This document shows positions 1-5,308 of a stretch of DNA of 5,308 nucleotides, piece by piece. A program made the position numbers and the translations under genes. This stretch comes from Lachnospiraceae bacterium (GTDB taxonomy: Bacteria > Bacillota_A > Clostridia > Lachnospirales > Lachnospiraceae), in the NCBI GenBank assembly GCA_009774655.1, contig VSOD01000307.1:1-5308 (forward strand). The letters run 5' to 3'. The notes beneath the pieces are model-generated. The model saw nothing but the letters and a program-made list of their open reading frames with translations. It did not search any database and had not been told where the DNA came from. Position 1 is the stretch's first letter; every line of letters begins with the position of its first letter.

Positions 1-159
1 AACACGGAAAGAAAAACAAAGGACGTACCCGCCAAACAAAAAAAAAATCCACCAATGCATATTTTATTTTCTAACAGGCATAATAACACAAGAGCAGCTG
101 TTTTTCAAAAAGCAGACTGCCGCAATCAAAACTTTTCAAACAGGCTTTAAAAATAAAAA

Positions 160-188
160 ATGCATCGGAATAAAGAATGCATCAGAAT
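160..188 (+). repeat. Two 12-base direct repeats, ATGCATCRGAAT
   Basis: ATGCATCGGAAT (160-171) and ATGCATCAGAAT (177-188) differ at one base. Their starts are 17 bases apart, with five bases between copies. They end immediately before the ribosome binding site of the lipoprotein gene. Each begins with the palindrome ATGCAT, which also occurs at 55-60. They could be a local duplication or a binding site; nothing in the sequence decides between these. Confidence 0.6.
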
Positions 189-193
189 GGAGG
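189..193 (+). promoter_or_regulatory. Ribosome binding site fixing the lipoprotein start
   Basis: GGAGG lies five bases before the ATG at 199. The earlier in-frame ATG at 160 has only an A-rich stretch before it and would put 13 residues, including charged ones, ahead of a normal lipoprotein signal. The ATG at 199 is therefore the better start. Confidence 0.85.
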
Positions 194-198
194 AAATT

Positions 199-726
199 AT
201 GAAAAAGATAAGAACATTATTGCTTGTTTCTCTGATGACGCTTTCCATTGCCATGCTGACTGCCTGCGGCAGAAAGAACGACAATGCAGCAGACAACGGT
301 AATGACAGCACGACTACCACAGAATCCGGTACAAATGCCGGCACCAACGATACCGGCACAGGCACTGGAAACACGACCAGCACCGGAAGCACAACCAACG
401 GTTCTTCCCAGGACATCACAGACGACAACACAACCGGCGGTATCAACAACAATGATAACGTCAACGACGTGACAGCCGGAGACAGAAACGACGATGATTC
501 CCTGATGGACGACGTAGGCGATGCGGTCGGTGACGCAGGCAATGCCGCTTCCGACATGATCGACGATGCTGCCGATGGTGTCGAGAACATGGTAGACGAC
601 CTCACCGGTTCCGACAACAACAATAACACCAGTACCAACAGTACGACCAACAATAACACCAGCACCAACAGCACGACCAACAATAACAAGGCCACCGGCA
701 CATCCACCCGTAAAACAGGCCGCTAA
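199..726 (+). CDS. Low-complexity, Asn/Thr/Asp-rich lipoprotein of unknown function
   Basis: This encodes a 175-residue secreted lipoprotein. The start is a short basic KK-R segment, then a hydrophobic stretch (residues 7-20) and the lipobox L-T-A-C, with lipidation expected at Cys23. The mature protein should be anchored on the outer face of the membrane. Residues 24-100 are a disordered-looking linker of Asn, Thr, Gly, Ser and Asp. Residues 102-135 have apolar residues spaced 3-4 apart among many Asp (MDDVGDAV ... MIDDAADGV ... MVDDL), which fits an acidic amphipathic helix. Residues 141-163 are two copies of NNNTSTNSTT plus a partial third, followed by a basic tail (K164, R171, K172, R175). 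The protein has no Pro, Phe, Tyr, Trp or His and its only Cys is the lipidated one. I recognise no enzyme domain. It stands alone on the plus strand, has its own terminator, and converges on fbp. The lipoprotein assignment is firm; its function is unknown. Confidence 0.85.
   Translation: MKKIRTLLLVSLMTLSIAMLTACGRKNDNAADNGNDSTTTTESGTNAGTNDTGTGTGNTTSTGSTTNGSSQDITDDNTTGGINNNDNVNDVTAGDRNDDDSLMDDVGDAVGDAGNAASDMIDDAADGVENMVDDLTGSDNNNNTSTNSTTNNNTSTNSTTNNNKATGTSTRKTGR
619..687 (+). repeat. 30-base in-frame tandem repeat, 2.3 copies
   Basis: Copies at 619-648 and 649-678, with a nine-base third part at 679-687, each encode NNNTSTNSTT. Copy two differs from copy one only by two silent AGT to AGC changes. 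The unit is a multiple of three, so gain or loss of copies would keep the frame. This suggests recent slippage or recombination within the lipoprotein gene. Confidence 0.9.
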
Positions 727-732
727 GAGCAT

Positions 733-774
733 ACAGCCTGCCTTGGAAGAAACATAAGGCAGGCTGTTTCTTTG
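733..774 (+). terminator. Intrinsic terminator of the lipoprotein gene
   Basis: A perfect 12-base-pair stem (733-744 with 756-767; arm sequence ACAGCCTGCCTT) has an 11-base loop and is followed on the plus strand by TTCTTTG. It starts six bases after the lipoprotein stop codon. On the minus strand the same hairpin lies 18 bases past the fbp stop but is followed by ATGCTCTTA, which is not a good U-run, so it is a clear terminator for the plus strand and at best a weak one for fbp. Confidence 0.9.
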
Positions 775-784
775 TATCAGCGTA

Positions 785-2740
785 TCAGCGTTCTATGATC
801 GTGCCGTCACGATAGGCCTGCAGGAGTTCCTCCAGCTGGTGGATCATCTCCCGCAGTTCCGCGCCGATATCGGTATCCGCGATCTTCTGCCGGTGGGTAG
901 TCGTCTCCAGGATCACCGAATCGGAGAAAATATCCGACTCGTGGAGAATGGCAGACTCCGTGGATTCGAAAGGCTCATGGGCCACCAGACGCATCCCGTA
1001 GGAATTGACTACCAGCGTATAGCCCGCGATCCCGGTCTTATCCTGATAGGCCTTGGAAAATCCGCCGTCGATGATCAGCAGCTTGCCGCCGCACTTGATC
1101 GGCGACTCCCCTTTCTTGCGCTCCACCGGCACATGCCCGTTGACGATATGGGAATGCTCTACGTCCAGCCCGAACTCCTTTAAGATCTTCTCGATCACTT
1201 CCTCCTTGTCAAGCAGCCTGTAGTAGCTGTTCTTGGTCTCCTTCTGTACACTTTTGTCTTCGATGAAATACCGCTCGAAGGTGGCCATCTTATCCTTACC
1301 GAATACCGGCGAATTGGGTCCTGACCAGATATACCAGATGATATCCTGCCCTTTCAGCTTCTCCCGCAGGTTATCGGAGTAATACCCTTTCCTGGCATAG
1401 TGCTCCAGTACATCGTAGAGCGCCTTGCCGCTGAACTCTTCCCCGTAGACATTGACCTTCTTGAAGTTCCCCTCTTCGTCCATGGGCACGCAGCCGTGGT
1501 AGAGCAGGTTGGAATTGTATACCTTATACAGTCCTCCCTTGGAAAAAAGGAACTTCACATGCTTCTGCAGCTTCTCGCATTTTACGAAACCATGGCGCAG
1601 CCGCTCCATCACCTGTTCTTCTTCCGGCGTCAGTTCATAGGGCTTCTCCCTGTCCACCGTGGGAAAATCCACGTCCTTCATGGGATAGGTCACTCCGTCT
1701 AAAGTGATCGACCGGTTCTCGTAATCAATATGTTCAAACAGCAGCCTGTCCTGCATACCAAACTCAGGCCTGCGCATGACGATCTGTCCTTCCAGCTTGA
1801 ACTGAATGATGGCGATGGCCTTATGCATCTTCGTGTCCAGACTTAAGTCCTTGGTATCATATTCCGTATTATACCGGATGGAAAAGGTGCTGCAGTCGGT
1901 ATGCTTGTAAGTATCCAGCGCAAACGTGGCCAGCGGGATCAGGTTGATGCCGTATCCTTCTTCCAGCGTATCCAGATTGCCGTACCTTGCAGCCACCCGG
2001 ATCACATTGGCGATGCAGGCCAGATGGCCGCTGGCCGCTCCCATCCAGACGATATCATGATTGCCCCACTGCACATCCACAGAGTGATAGTCACACAGCG
2101 TATCCATGATCACATGAGGCCCCGGCCCCCTGTCATAGATATCCCCGACGATGTGCAGATGATCGATGACCAGCTGCTGGATCAGGTTGCTCAGCGCTTC
2201 GATGAACTCCTGCGCCCGCCCGATACGGATGATCGTATGGATGATCTCGTTGTAGTAGGCTTCCTTATCCTGTATTTCCGCCTTCTCCGTGATCAGTTCT
2301 TCGATAATATAGGAAAAATCCTTCGGCAGCGCCTTGCGCACCTTGGACCGCGTGTACTTGGAGGAAACCCTTTTCGTGATCTGAACAAGCCTGTGCAGGG
2401 TGATCTTGTACCAGTCCTCGATCGAACTTTCGTCTTCCTCCCGCAGCACGATATCCAGCTTCTCCCGCGGATAATAGATCAGTGTCGCCAGGCTCTTCTT
2501 ATCCCTGATACTCAGTGTATTGCCAAACTCTTCGTCAATCTTGCGCCGCACGGAACCGGAGCCGTTCTTCAGGATATGATTGAACTGCTCGTACTCCCCG
2601 TGGATATCCGTCATAAAATGCTCCGTCCCCTTGGGCAGATTCAGAATAGACTGCAGATTGATGATCTCTGTCGATGCGGCAGCAATCGTCGGATACTGTC
2701 TGGACAGGCTCTTTAAATATTTTAATTCCAGATCTTTCAT
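785..2740 (-). CDS. fbp: Fructose-1,6-bisphosphatase, class III
   Basis: This enzyme hydrolyses fructose 1,6-bisphosphate to fructose 6-phosphate in gluconeogenesis, in the cytoplasm (EC 3.1.3.11). At 651 residues it is close to the roughly 670-residue Bacillus subtilis class III enzyme and much longer than class I or II enzymes. Metallophosphatase motifs are visible in order: DIHGEY (45-50), GDIYDRG (199-205), GNHD (226-229), then YHGCVP (414-419), NGHVPV (534-539) and DGGFSKAYQ (558-566). The Asp, His and Asn residues of these motifs are the expected metal ligands. The ATG at 2740 is the first in frame, with an in-frame TGA 15 bases earlier. The ribosome site is unusual: GAGG lies 13 bases away (2754-2757), with a weaker GAAGAGA closer (2743-2749), which suggests modest translation. 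It lies 70 bases after dapB on the same strand with no evident terminator between them. In the family, phosphoenolpyruvate activates and AMP inhibits; I cannot see this in the sequence. Confidence 0.97.
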   Translation of the reverse strand: MKDLELKYLKSLSRQYPTIAAASTEIINLQSILNLPKGTEHFMTDIHGEYEQFNHILKNGSGSVRRKIDEEFGNTLSIRDKKSLATLIYYPREKLDIVLREEDESSIEDWYKITLHRLVQITKRVSSKYTRSKVRKALPKDFSYIIEELITEKAEIQDKEAYYNEIIHTIIRIGRAQEFIEALSNLIQQLVIDHLHIVGDIYDRGPGPHVIMDTLCDYHSVDVQWGNHDIVWMGAASGHLACIANVIRVAARYGNLDTLEEGYGINLIPLATFALDTYKHTDCSTFSIRYNTEYDTKDLSLDTKMHKAIAIIQFKLEGQIVMRRPEFGMQDRLLFEHIDYENRSITLDGVTYPMKDVDFPTVDREKPYELTPEEEQVMERLRHGFVKCEKLQKHVKFLFSKGGLYKVYNSNLLYHGCVPMDEEGNFKKVNVYGEEFSGKALYDVLEHYARKGYYSDNLREKLKGQDIIWYIWSGPNSPVFGKDKMATFERYFIEDKSVQKETKNSYYRLLDKEEVIEKILKEFGLDVEHSHIVNGHVPVERKKGESPIKCGGKLLIIDGGFSKAYQDKTGIAGYTLVVNSYGMRLVAHEPFESTESAILHESDIFSDSVILETTTHRQKIADTDIGAELREMIHQLEELLQAYRDGTIIER

Positions 2741-2810
2741 AATCTCTTCATTACCTCATCATTTTAAAGCAAATCTTTGTTTTTCTCTCCCATTATGGCA
2801 GAGTTTCTCC

Positions 2811-3578
2811 CTAACCGATCACATCACCCATATCGTACATGCCCGCCGGCTTGCCTGCGAGGAATTTCGCCGCCTGTACGGCTCCCTTGCCGAATACCGC
2901 CTTGGAGTACGCCCGATGAGAGAAGGTCACCACTTCGTCCGCTCCCGCAAAGATCACGTCATGGTCGCCCACGATGGTTCCGCCCCTGACGGCACTGATC
3001 CCGATCTCCTTCTTCGCTCTCGGCTCCCGCACCCGGCTCCTGTCATAGACATACTCGTATGCATTGCCCATCTCTTCATTAATGGAATCTGCCAGGGCAA
3101 GCGCCGTCCCGCTGGGCGCATCTTTCTTCAGATTGTGATGCTTCTCCACGATCTCGATGTCGAATCCGGCTTCCGCCAGCACACCGGCCGCCTCTTTTAA
3201 CATTTTAAACAGCAGATTGATCCCCAGTGACATGTTCGCCGATTTTAAGACAGCCACCTTCCCGGACGCCTCTTTCACATCTTCAAGCTGCTTCCCGGAC
3301 AGTCCCGTCGTGCACAGCACACAGGGCAGCTTTCTCTCCACACAGTATGTAAGCAGCGCGTCTATTGCCGGCGCCGCACTGAAATCAATGACCACATCGG
3401 CCTCCACGTCACAGGCATCAATCTCCCGGAACACCGGATAGGGATTGCTTACTTTGTCATAAGCATCTATCCCCGCCACGATCTCTATCTCTTCGTCTGC
3501 AGCGATCAGACCGGATATGGTCTGTCCCATCTTGCCGTTGCAGCCGTGCATGATCGCCCTGATTCTTTTTTCCACCAT
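2811..3578 (-). CDS. dapB: 4-hydroxy-tetrahydrodipicolinate reductase
   Basis: DapB reduces 4-hydroxy-tetrahydrodipicolinate to tetrahydrodipicolinate with NAD(P)H (EC 1.17.1.8), the second committed step to diaminopimelate and lysine, in the cytoplasm. The product has 255 residues, usual for the family. The N-terminal Rossmann fold shows HGCNGKMG (11-18), an acidic residue at the end of the second strand (D38, in AGID), VVIDFS (62-67) and CTTGLSG (89-95). The substrate-binding and tetramer domain shows SANMSLGINLL (113-123) and the family signature EIVEKHHNLKKDAPSGTA (142-159), which contains the catalytic-site His pair (147-148), Lys (151-152) and SGT (156-158). RGGTIVGDHDV (198-208) and the GKGA segment (230-233) complete the pattern. 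The ATG at 3578 is chosen over an earlier in-frame ATG at 3629 because a strong AAGGAGGAG precedes it and the extra 17 residues fall inside a hairpin. It follows dapA by 90 bases, so the two are probably co-transcribed. Confidence 0.97.
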   Translation of the reverse strand: MVEKRIRAIMHGCNGKMGQTISGLIAADEEIEIVAGIDAYDKVSNPYPVFREIDACDVEADVVIDFSAAPAIDALLTYCVERKLPCVLCTTGLSGKQLEDVKEASGKVAVLKSANMSLGINLLFKMLKEAAGVLAEAGFDIEIVEKHHNLKKDAPSGTALALADSINEEMGNAYEYVYDRSRVREPRAKKEIGISAVRGGTIVGDHDVIFAGADEVVTFSHRAYSKAVFGKGAVQAAKFLAGKPAGMYDMGDVIG

Positions 3579-3586
3579 AATAGATT

Positions 3587-3595
3587 CTCCTCCTT
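3587..3595 (-). promoter_or_regulatory. Strong ribosome binding site of dapB
   Basis: On the minus strand AAGGAGGAG ends eight bases before the ATG at 3578, close to a full anti-Shine-Dalgarno match. It decides the dapB start in favour of 3578. It sits four bases downstream of the T-run of the hairpin at 3600-3645, so folding or pausing there could affect access to it. Confidence 0.9.
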
Positions 3596-3599
3596 CTTG

Positions 3600-3645
3600 A
3601 AAAAGTGCCCGACGCCGATGCCTCCGCACCTTCGCCAGACACTTT
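3600..3645 (-). promoter_or_regulatory. Long hairpin with T-run between dapA and dapB (attenuator-like)
   Basis: Read on the minus strand, 3645-3633 pairs with 3614-3602 over 13 positions (AAAGTGTCTGGCG with CGTCGGGCACTTT), with three G-U pairs. After a two-by-two internal loop a further five pairs (GGTGC with GCATC) close a GGAG loop. The lower stem ends in TTTTT (3604-3600), three of whose bases are paired. On the plus strand the three G-U positions become A-C mismatches, so the structure fits a dapA-dapB transcript. It could be a partial terminator, a pause site or an RNA stabiliser. Its role is inference. Confidence 0.6.
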
Positions 3646-3668
3646 CCGCTCTCTGCTGCTTTCTGTTT

Positions 3669-4553
3669 CTATAAGATACCATAATTCTGCATCGCAGTCT
3701 TTAATACTTCCACATGCTCCGGCTCCATCTTCGACAGCGGCATATGGGTCGGGCCCACTTCCTTACCCATCAGATTTAGGGCCTCCTTCACCGGAATCGG
3801 ATTCACCTCGCAAAACAGTGCGTCACACAGTTCGATGGCCCGCAGCTGCTCTTTCATGCTGCCTTCCACATCCCCGTCAAAGAACTTCTGGCATATATCG
3901 TGCACCTGCCTCGGCGCCACATTGGAAAGAACGGAGATAACGCCCTTGCCGCCCAGGGACATAAGCGGTACGATCTGATCGTCGTTGCCGGAATACAGAT
4001 CCAGCTTACCGTCCGCCAACGCCATCAGTTTGACAACCTGCCCAAGATTACCACTGGCTTCCTTGATCGCCACGATATTGCTGACCTCCGTGCACAGCCT
4101 GACAACGGTCTTCGGCATAAGATTACAGCCCGTCCTGCCCGGTACATTGTAGAGGATCACAGGCAGCTTCACCGCATCCGCTATTGTCTTGAAATGTGCG
4201 AACAGCCCGTTCTGGGTCGCTTTATTATAATAGGGTGTGACGAGAAGCAGGCCGTCCACACCGTACTTCTCCGCCTCCGTTGACAGATAGACCGCCGTCT
4301 TCGTACAGTTCGACCCTGTTCCGGCAATCACCGGCACCCTGCCGTTTACCTTCTCCACACAGAATCTGATCAGATCCAGATGCTCCTCATGTGTCAATGT
4401 GGAAGCCTCCCCTGTCGTGCCGCACACGATGATCGCGTCCGTACCGCCCTCGATCTGCTCATTCACCAGCTGCTCGAATTTGTCATAGTTGATACTGCCG
4501 TCCTCATGAAACGGCGTAACGATCGCCACTCCTGCTCCTTTAAAAATCGCCAT
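3669..4553 (-). CDS. dapA: 4-hydroxy-tetrahydrodipicolinate synthase
   Basis: DapA condenses pyruvate with aspartate semialdehyde through a Schiff base to give 4-hydroxy-tetrahydrodipicolinate (EC 4.3.3.7), the entry step to diaminopimelate and lysine, in the cytoplasm. The 294-residue product matches the family length (about 292 in E. coli). It is a single TIM barrel of the pyruvate-dependent aldolase family. Visible residues are GTTGE (45-49) with the active-site Thr, Tyr109 in TPYYNK, Tyr135 and Arg140 in LYNVPGRT, and the Schiff-base Lys164 in VAIKEASG, plus GNDD (189-192) and the late NPIPVKEAL (251-259). All catalytic positions known from E. coli DapA have an expected residue. The ATG at 4553 is chosen because AAAGGAAGGG lies five bases before it; earlier in-frame ATGs at 4580 and 4619 overlap the leader terminator or that ribosome site and add non-family sequence. 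It is the first gene after the lysine riboswitch. Confidence 0.98.
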   Translation of the reverse strand: MAIFKGAGVAIVTPFHEDGSINYDKFEQLVNEQIEGGTDAIIVCGTTGEASTLTHEEHLDLIRFCVEKVNGRVPVIAGTGSNCTKTAVYLSTEAEKYGVDGLLLVTPYYNKATQNGLFAHFKTIADAVKLPVILYNVPGRTGCNLMPKTVVRLCTEVSNIVAIKEASGNLGQVVKLMALADGKLDLYSGNDDQIVPLMSLGGKGVISVLSNVAPRQVHDICQKFFDGDVEGSMKEQLRAIELCDALFCEVNPIPVKEALNLMGKEVGPTHMPLSKMEPEHVEVLKTAMQNYGIL

Positions 4554-4558
4554 ACTTA

Positions 4559-4568
4559 CCCTTCCTTT
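4559..4568 (-). promoter_or_regulatory. Ribosome binding site of dapA
   Basis: AAAGGAAGGG on the minus strand ends five bases before the ATG at 4553 and sets the start there. It lies 16 bases downstream of the leader terminator, outside the hairpin, so control by the leader is most simply at transcription rather than at translation. Confidence 0.85.
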
Positions 4569-4584
4569 CCATTGATACATTGGT

Positions 4585-4617
4585 ACAAAGAAAGCTGACC
4601 GCACAGGGGCCAGCTTC
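4585..4617 (-). terminator. Leader terminator, expression platform of the lysine riboswitch
   Basis: On the minus strand AAGCTGGCC (4616-4608) pairs with GGTCAGCTT (4600-4592), nine pairs with one G-U, around a seven-base loop, followed by TCTTTGT. It begins 17 bases after the riboswitch P1 helix and ends before the dapA ribosome site. A competing antiterminator is visible: GGGGCGCT (4646-4639), which includes the start of the P1 3' strand, can pair with GCCCC (4610-4606) and AGC (4615-4613) of the terminator's 5' arm and loop, with a two-base bulge. Confidence 0.88.
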
Positions 4618-4633
4618 ATTCCTTATCTTACCT

Positions 4634-4799
4634 CTGATAGCGCCCCATCGTTCCGATGACAGTCATACAGCTCTTAACTGTATGCCCAAGGTAAGAATCA
4701 TCAGGCAACTCTCCCTTTCGGCGCTTTCTCCTTTCCTGATCCTTCTCCTGTGCCTGCCACATCCGAAACCCTACTGATAAAAAGCGCAACCTCTATCAA
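4634..4799 (-). promoter_or_regulatory. Lysine riboswitch (L box) controlling dapA
   Basis: This is the lysine-sensing aptamer in the mRNA leader. On the minus strand P1 is TTGATAG (4799-4793) with CTATCAG (4640-4634). The conserved GATAGAGG and ATCAGTA follow P1. P2 is a perfect GCGCTTT (4787-4781) with AAAGCGC (4727-4721), and GCGCCGAA follows as in known L boxes. One later arm is CATACAG (4684-4678) with CTGTATG (4670-4664), another is CATCG (4658-4654) with CGATG (4650-4646). CAGGCA (4756-4751) and TGCCTG (4707-4702) can form the loop-loop kissing contact known for this class. The end GGGGCGCTATC matches the conserved 3' edge. The motif order agrees with the Bacillus subtilis lysC leader as I recall it. 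High lysine should stabilise P1 and favour the downstream terminator, lowering dapA and probably dapB expression. Confidence 0.93.
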
Positions 4800-4825
4800 T
4801 TCCTTTATCTTTATTTACTGCATTT

Positions 4826-4854
4826 ATCTTAGCACTGTGCCGCGCATCTGTCAA
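4826..4854 (-). promoter_or_regulatory. Sigma-A type promoter of the dapA leader
   Basis: On the minus strand a perfect -35 TTGACA (4854-4849) is followed, after exactly 17 bases, by TAAGAT (4831-4826), which matches four of six positions of TATAAT. Transcription would start near 4819, about 20 bases before the riboswitch, giving a leader of about 265 bases. The spacing and position make this the evident promoter for the dap genes. Confidence 0.8.
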
Positions 4855-4928
4855 TAGCACGATGACCCGGATCTCTAAAGCGCAGACGCGCCGTAAATAC
4901 GCAGCACCGGCCAGACTGCCCTGCCGTA
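4855..4928 (-). other. Short gap after the adenosyltransferase gene with weak hairpins
   Basis: This holds no gene. On the minus strand GCGC-GTCT-GCGC followed by TTT (about 4889-4875) and a looser hairpin ending in TATTT (about 4927-4895) could help end the upstream transcript, but neither has both a strong stem and a proper T-run. I cannot call a definite terminator. Confidence 0.3.
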
Positions 4929-5308
4929 TCATTCCCATATTTTAAACTGCATGGTCTCTACCTTAGTCACTTCATCGGCCAGCACACACACATCGTCATT
5001 CAGGGTAATGCCGGTCATAATGATATCCATCTCCTCCGGCTTCGCCGAAAGCAGAGACTTAAGTTCTTCCACCGTAATGATCCCCTTATCGATCAGTCCC
5101 AATACTTCATCGAGGATCAGAAGCGAACATTCTCCCGTATACAATACCTTCTTGGCAAAATTAAGACCGTTGCGGATGTTCTGCCACTCTTCTGTCTTGC
5201 GCTCCTCGGAAAGATTCACGTAATCCTCATCCGATTTCTCAAAACGGAAGATCTTGATCTCCGGCTCTAACCGCTTCACGAATTCCGAGTTGGTCAGCCC
5301 CCGCCCTT
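4929..5308 (-). CDS. cobO: CobO/BtuR-family corrinoid adenosyltransferase, 3' part (cut by window edge)
   Basis: The frame is open to the right edge, so the 5' end lies outside the window; 125 complete codons before the stop are seen here. A GTG at 5279 could be mistaken for a start, but the residues upstream (GRGLTNSEF) continue the family pattern, so the gene should be read as partial. Family members transfer the 5'-deoxyadenosyl group of ATP to cob(I)alamin or cob(I)yrinic acid a,c-diamide in the cytoplasm, for coenzyme B12. Visible are EEWQNIRNGLNFAKKVL, then the Walker B-like strand LLILDEV (62-68 of the visible part), the helix pair GLIDKGIITVEELKSLLSAKPEEM, and DIIMTG (94-99). The Walker A loop would lie outside. 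The C-terminus stops about 26 residues after MTG. It has TGI where most members have TGR, and it lacks the KHxxxxGxxAxxGI tail of E. coli BtuR. This could be a short clostridial subtype or a related P-loop protein. Confidence 0.75.
   Translation of the reverse strand, partial: GRGLTNSEFVKRLEPEIKIFRFEKSDEDYVNLSEERKTEEWQNIRNGLNFAKKVLYTGECSLLILDEVLGLIDKGIITVEELKSLLSAKPEEMDIIMTGITLNDDVCVLADEVTKVETMQFKIWE

Larger units (their letters stand above)
1..198. other. AT-rich non-coding region ahead of the lipoprotein gene
   Basis: No convincing gene is present. The stretch holds a run of ten A (38-47), a possible but weak promoter (CATAAT at 79-84, with only a poor -35 match, TGCATA at 56-61, 17 bases upstream), an imperfect inverted repeat around 106-123 (CTGTTTTT facing AAAAAGCAG), and a pair of direct repeats described separately. 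The plus-strand gene that follows must be transcribed from here or from beyond the left edge, but I cannot place its promoter with confidence. Confidence 0.5.

Noticed and set aside
147..732. Two long minus-strand open frames opposite the lipoprotein gene
   Set aside because: Their Val/Leu- and Gly/Val-rich translations are what antisense reading of Asn/Asp/Thr codons gives. The plus-strand frame has a ribosome site, a lipobox and a terminator, so the antisense frames are not supported.
1901..2716. A 271-codon open frame on the plus strand antisense to fbp
   Set aside because: It lies wholly within fbp, whose protein carries all family motifs. The opposite-strand translation has no recognisable motif and no clear ribosome binding site was seen, so it is a shadow of the real gene.
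2785..2803. Imperfect inverted repeat CTCT..CCA/TGG..AGAG between dapB and fbp
   Set aside because: The stem is only four plus three pairs with a mismatch, and on the minus strand it is followed by an A-run rather than a T-run. It does not work as a terminator and is too weak to call as an operator.
4832..4840. Palindrome GCACAGTGC in the spacer of the dapA promoter
   Set aside because: A nine-base palindrome is easily expected by chance, and the riboswitch already accounts for regulation. There is no second copy to suggest an operator.
5277..5279. GTG as the start of the adenosyltransferase gene
   Set aside because: The frame stays open to the window edge, the residues before the GTG fit the family, and no ribosome binding site is present. 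The GTG is an internal Val codon.
1..5308. CRISPR arrays, insertion sequences, tRNA or rRNA genes, phage or defence genes
   Set aside because: I looked on both strands and found no regular spaced repeats, transposase motifs, RNA gene signatures or atypical gene clusters. The window is ordinary chromosomal metabolism.

Overview
The window looks like a chromosomal housekeeping stretch from a Gram-positive anaerobe of the Clostridia, most likely Lachnospiraceae. This rests on the class III (Bacillus/Clostridium-type) fructose-1,6-bisphosphatase, strong AGGAGG-type ribosome binding sites, a lysine riboswitch upstream of dapA, a CobO-like adenosyltransferase of clostridial style, moderate GC content, and a lipoprotein signal typical of Firmicutes. 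The family-level placement is an inference from gene style, not a search result.

Layout from left to right. Positions 1-198 are AT-rich, non-coding sequence ahead of a plus-strand gene for a small low-complexity lipoprotein (199-726), which ends in a clear intrinsic terminator (733-774). Everything after that reads on the minus strand, converging on that terminator. In transcription order (right to left) these are: the 3' part of a CobO/BtuR-family corrinoid adenosyltransferase cut by the window edge (4929-5308); a 375-base leader (4554-4928) with a good sigma-A promoter, a complete lysine riboswitch and a terminator; dapA (3669-4553); a long hairpin just ahead of the dapB ribosome binding site; dapB (2811-3578); and fbp (785-2740).

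How it works together. DapA and DapB are consecutive steps of the diaminopimelate/lysine pathway, making tetrahydrodipicolinate from aspartate semialdehyde and pyruvate. The leader senses lysine: ligand binding should close the P1 helix and leave the terminator free to form, switching off dapA and what follows. I see no terminator between dapB and fbp, so the gluconeogenic phosphatase may share this transcript; that is inference. The lipoprotein and the adenosyltransferase appear to be separate units.

I do not see an undescribed defence, mobile or biosynthetic system here. The points most worth a second look are the riboswitch architecture, the strand-specific hairpin between dapA and dapB, the possible lysine control of fbp, and the compositionally extreme lipoprotein.
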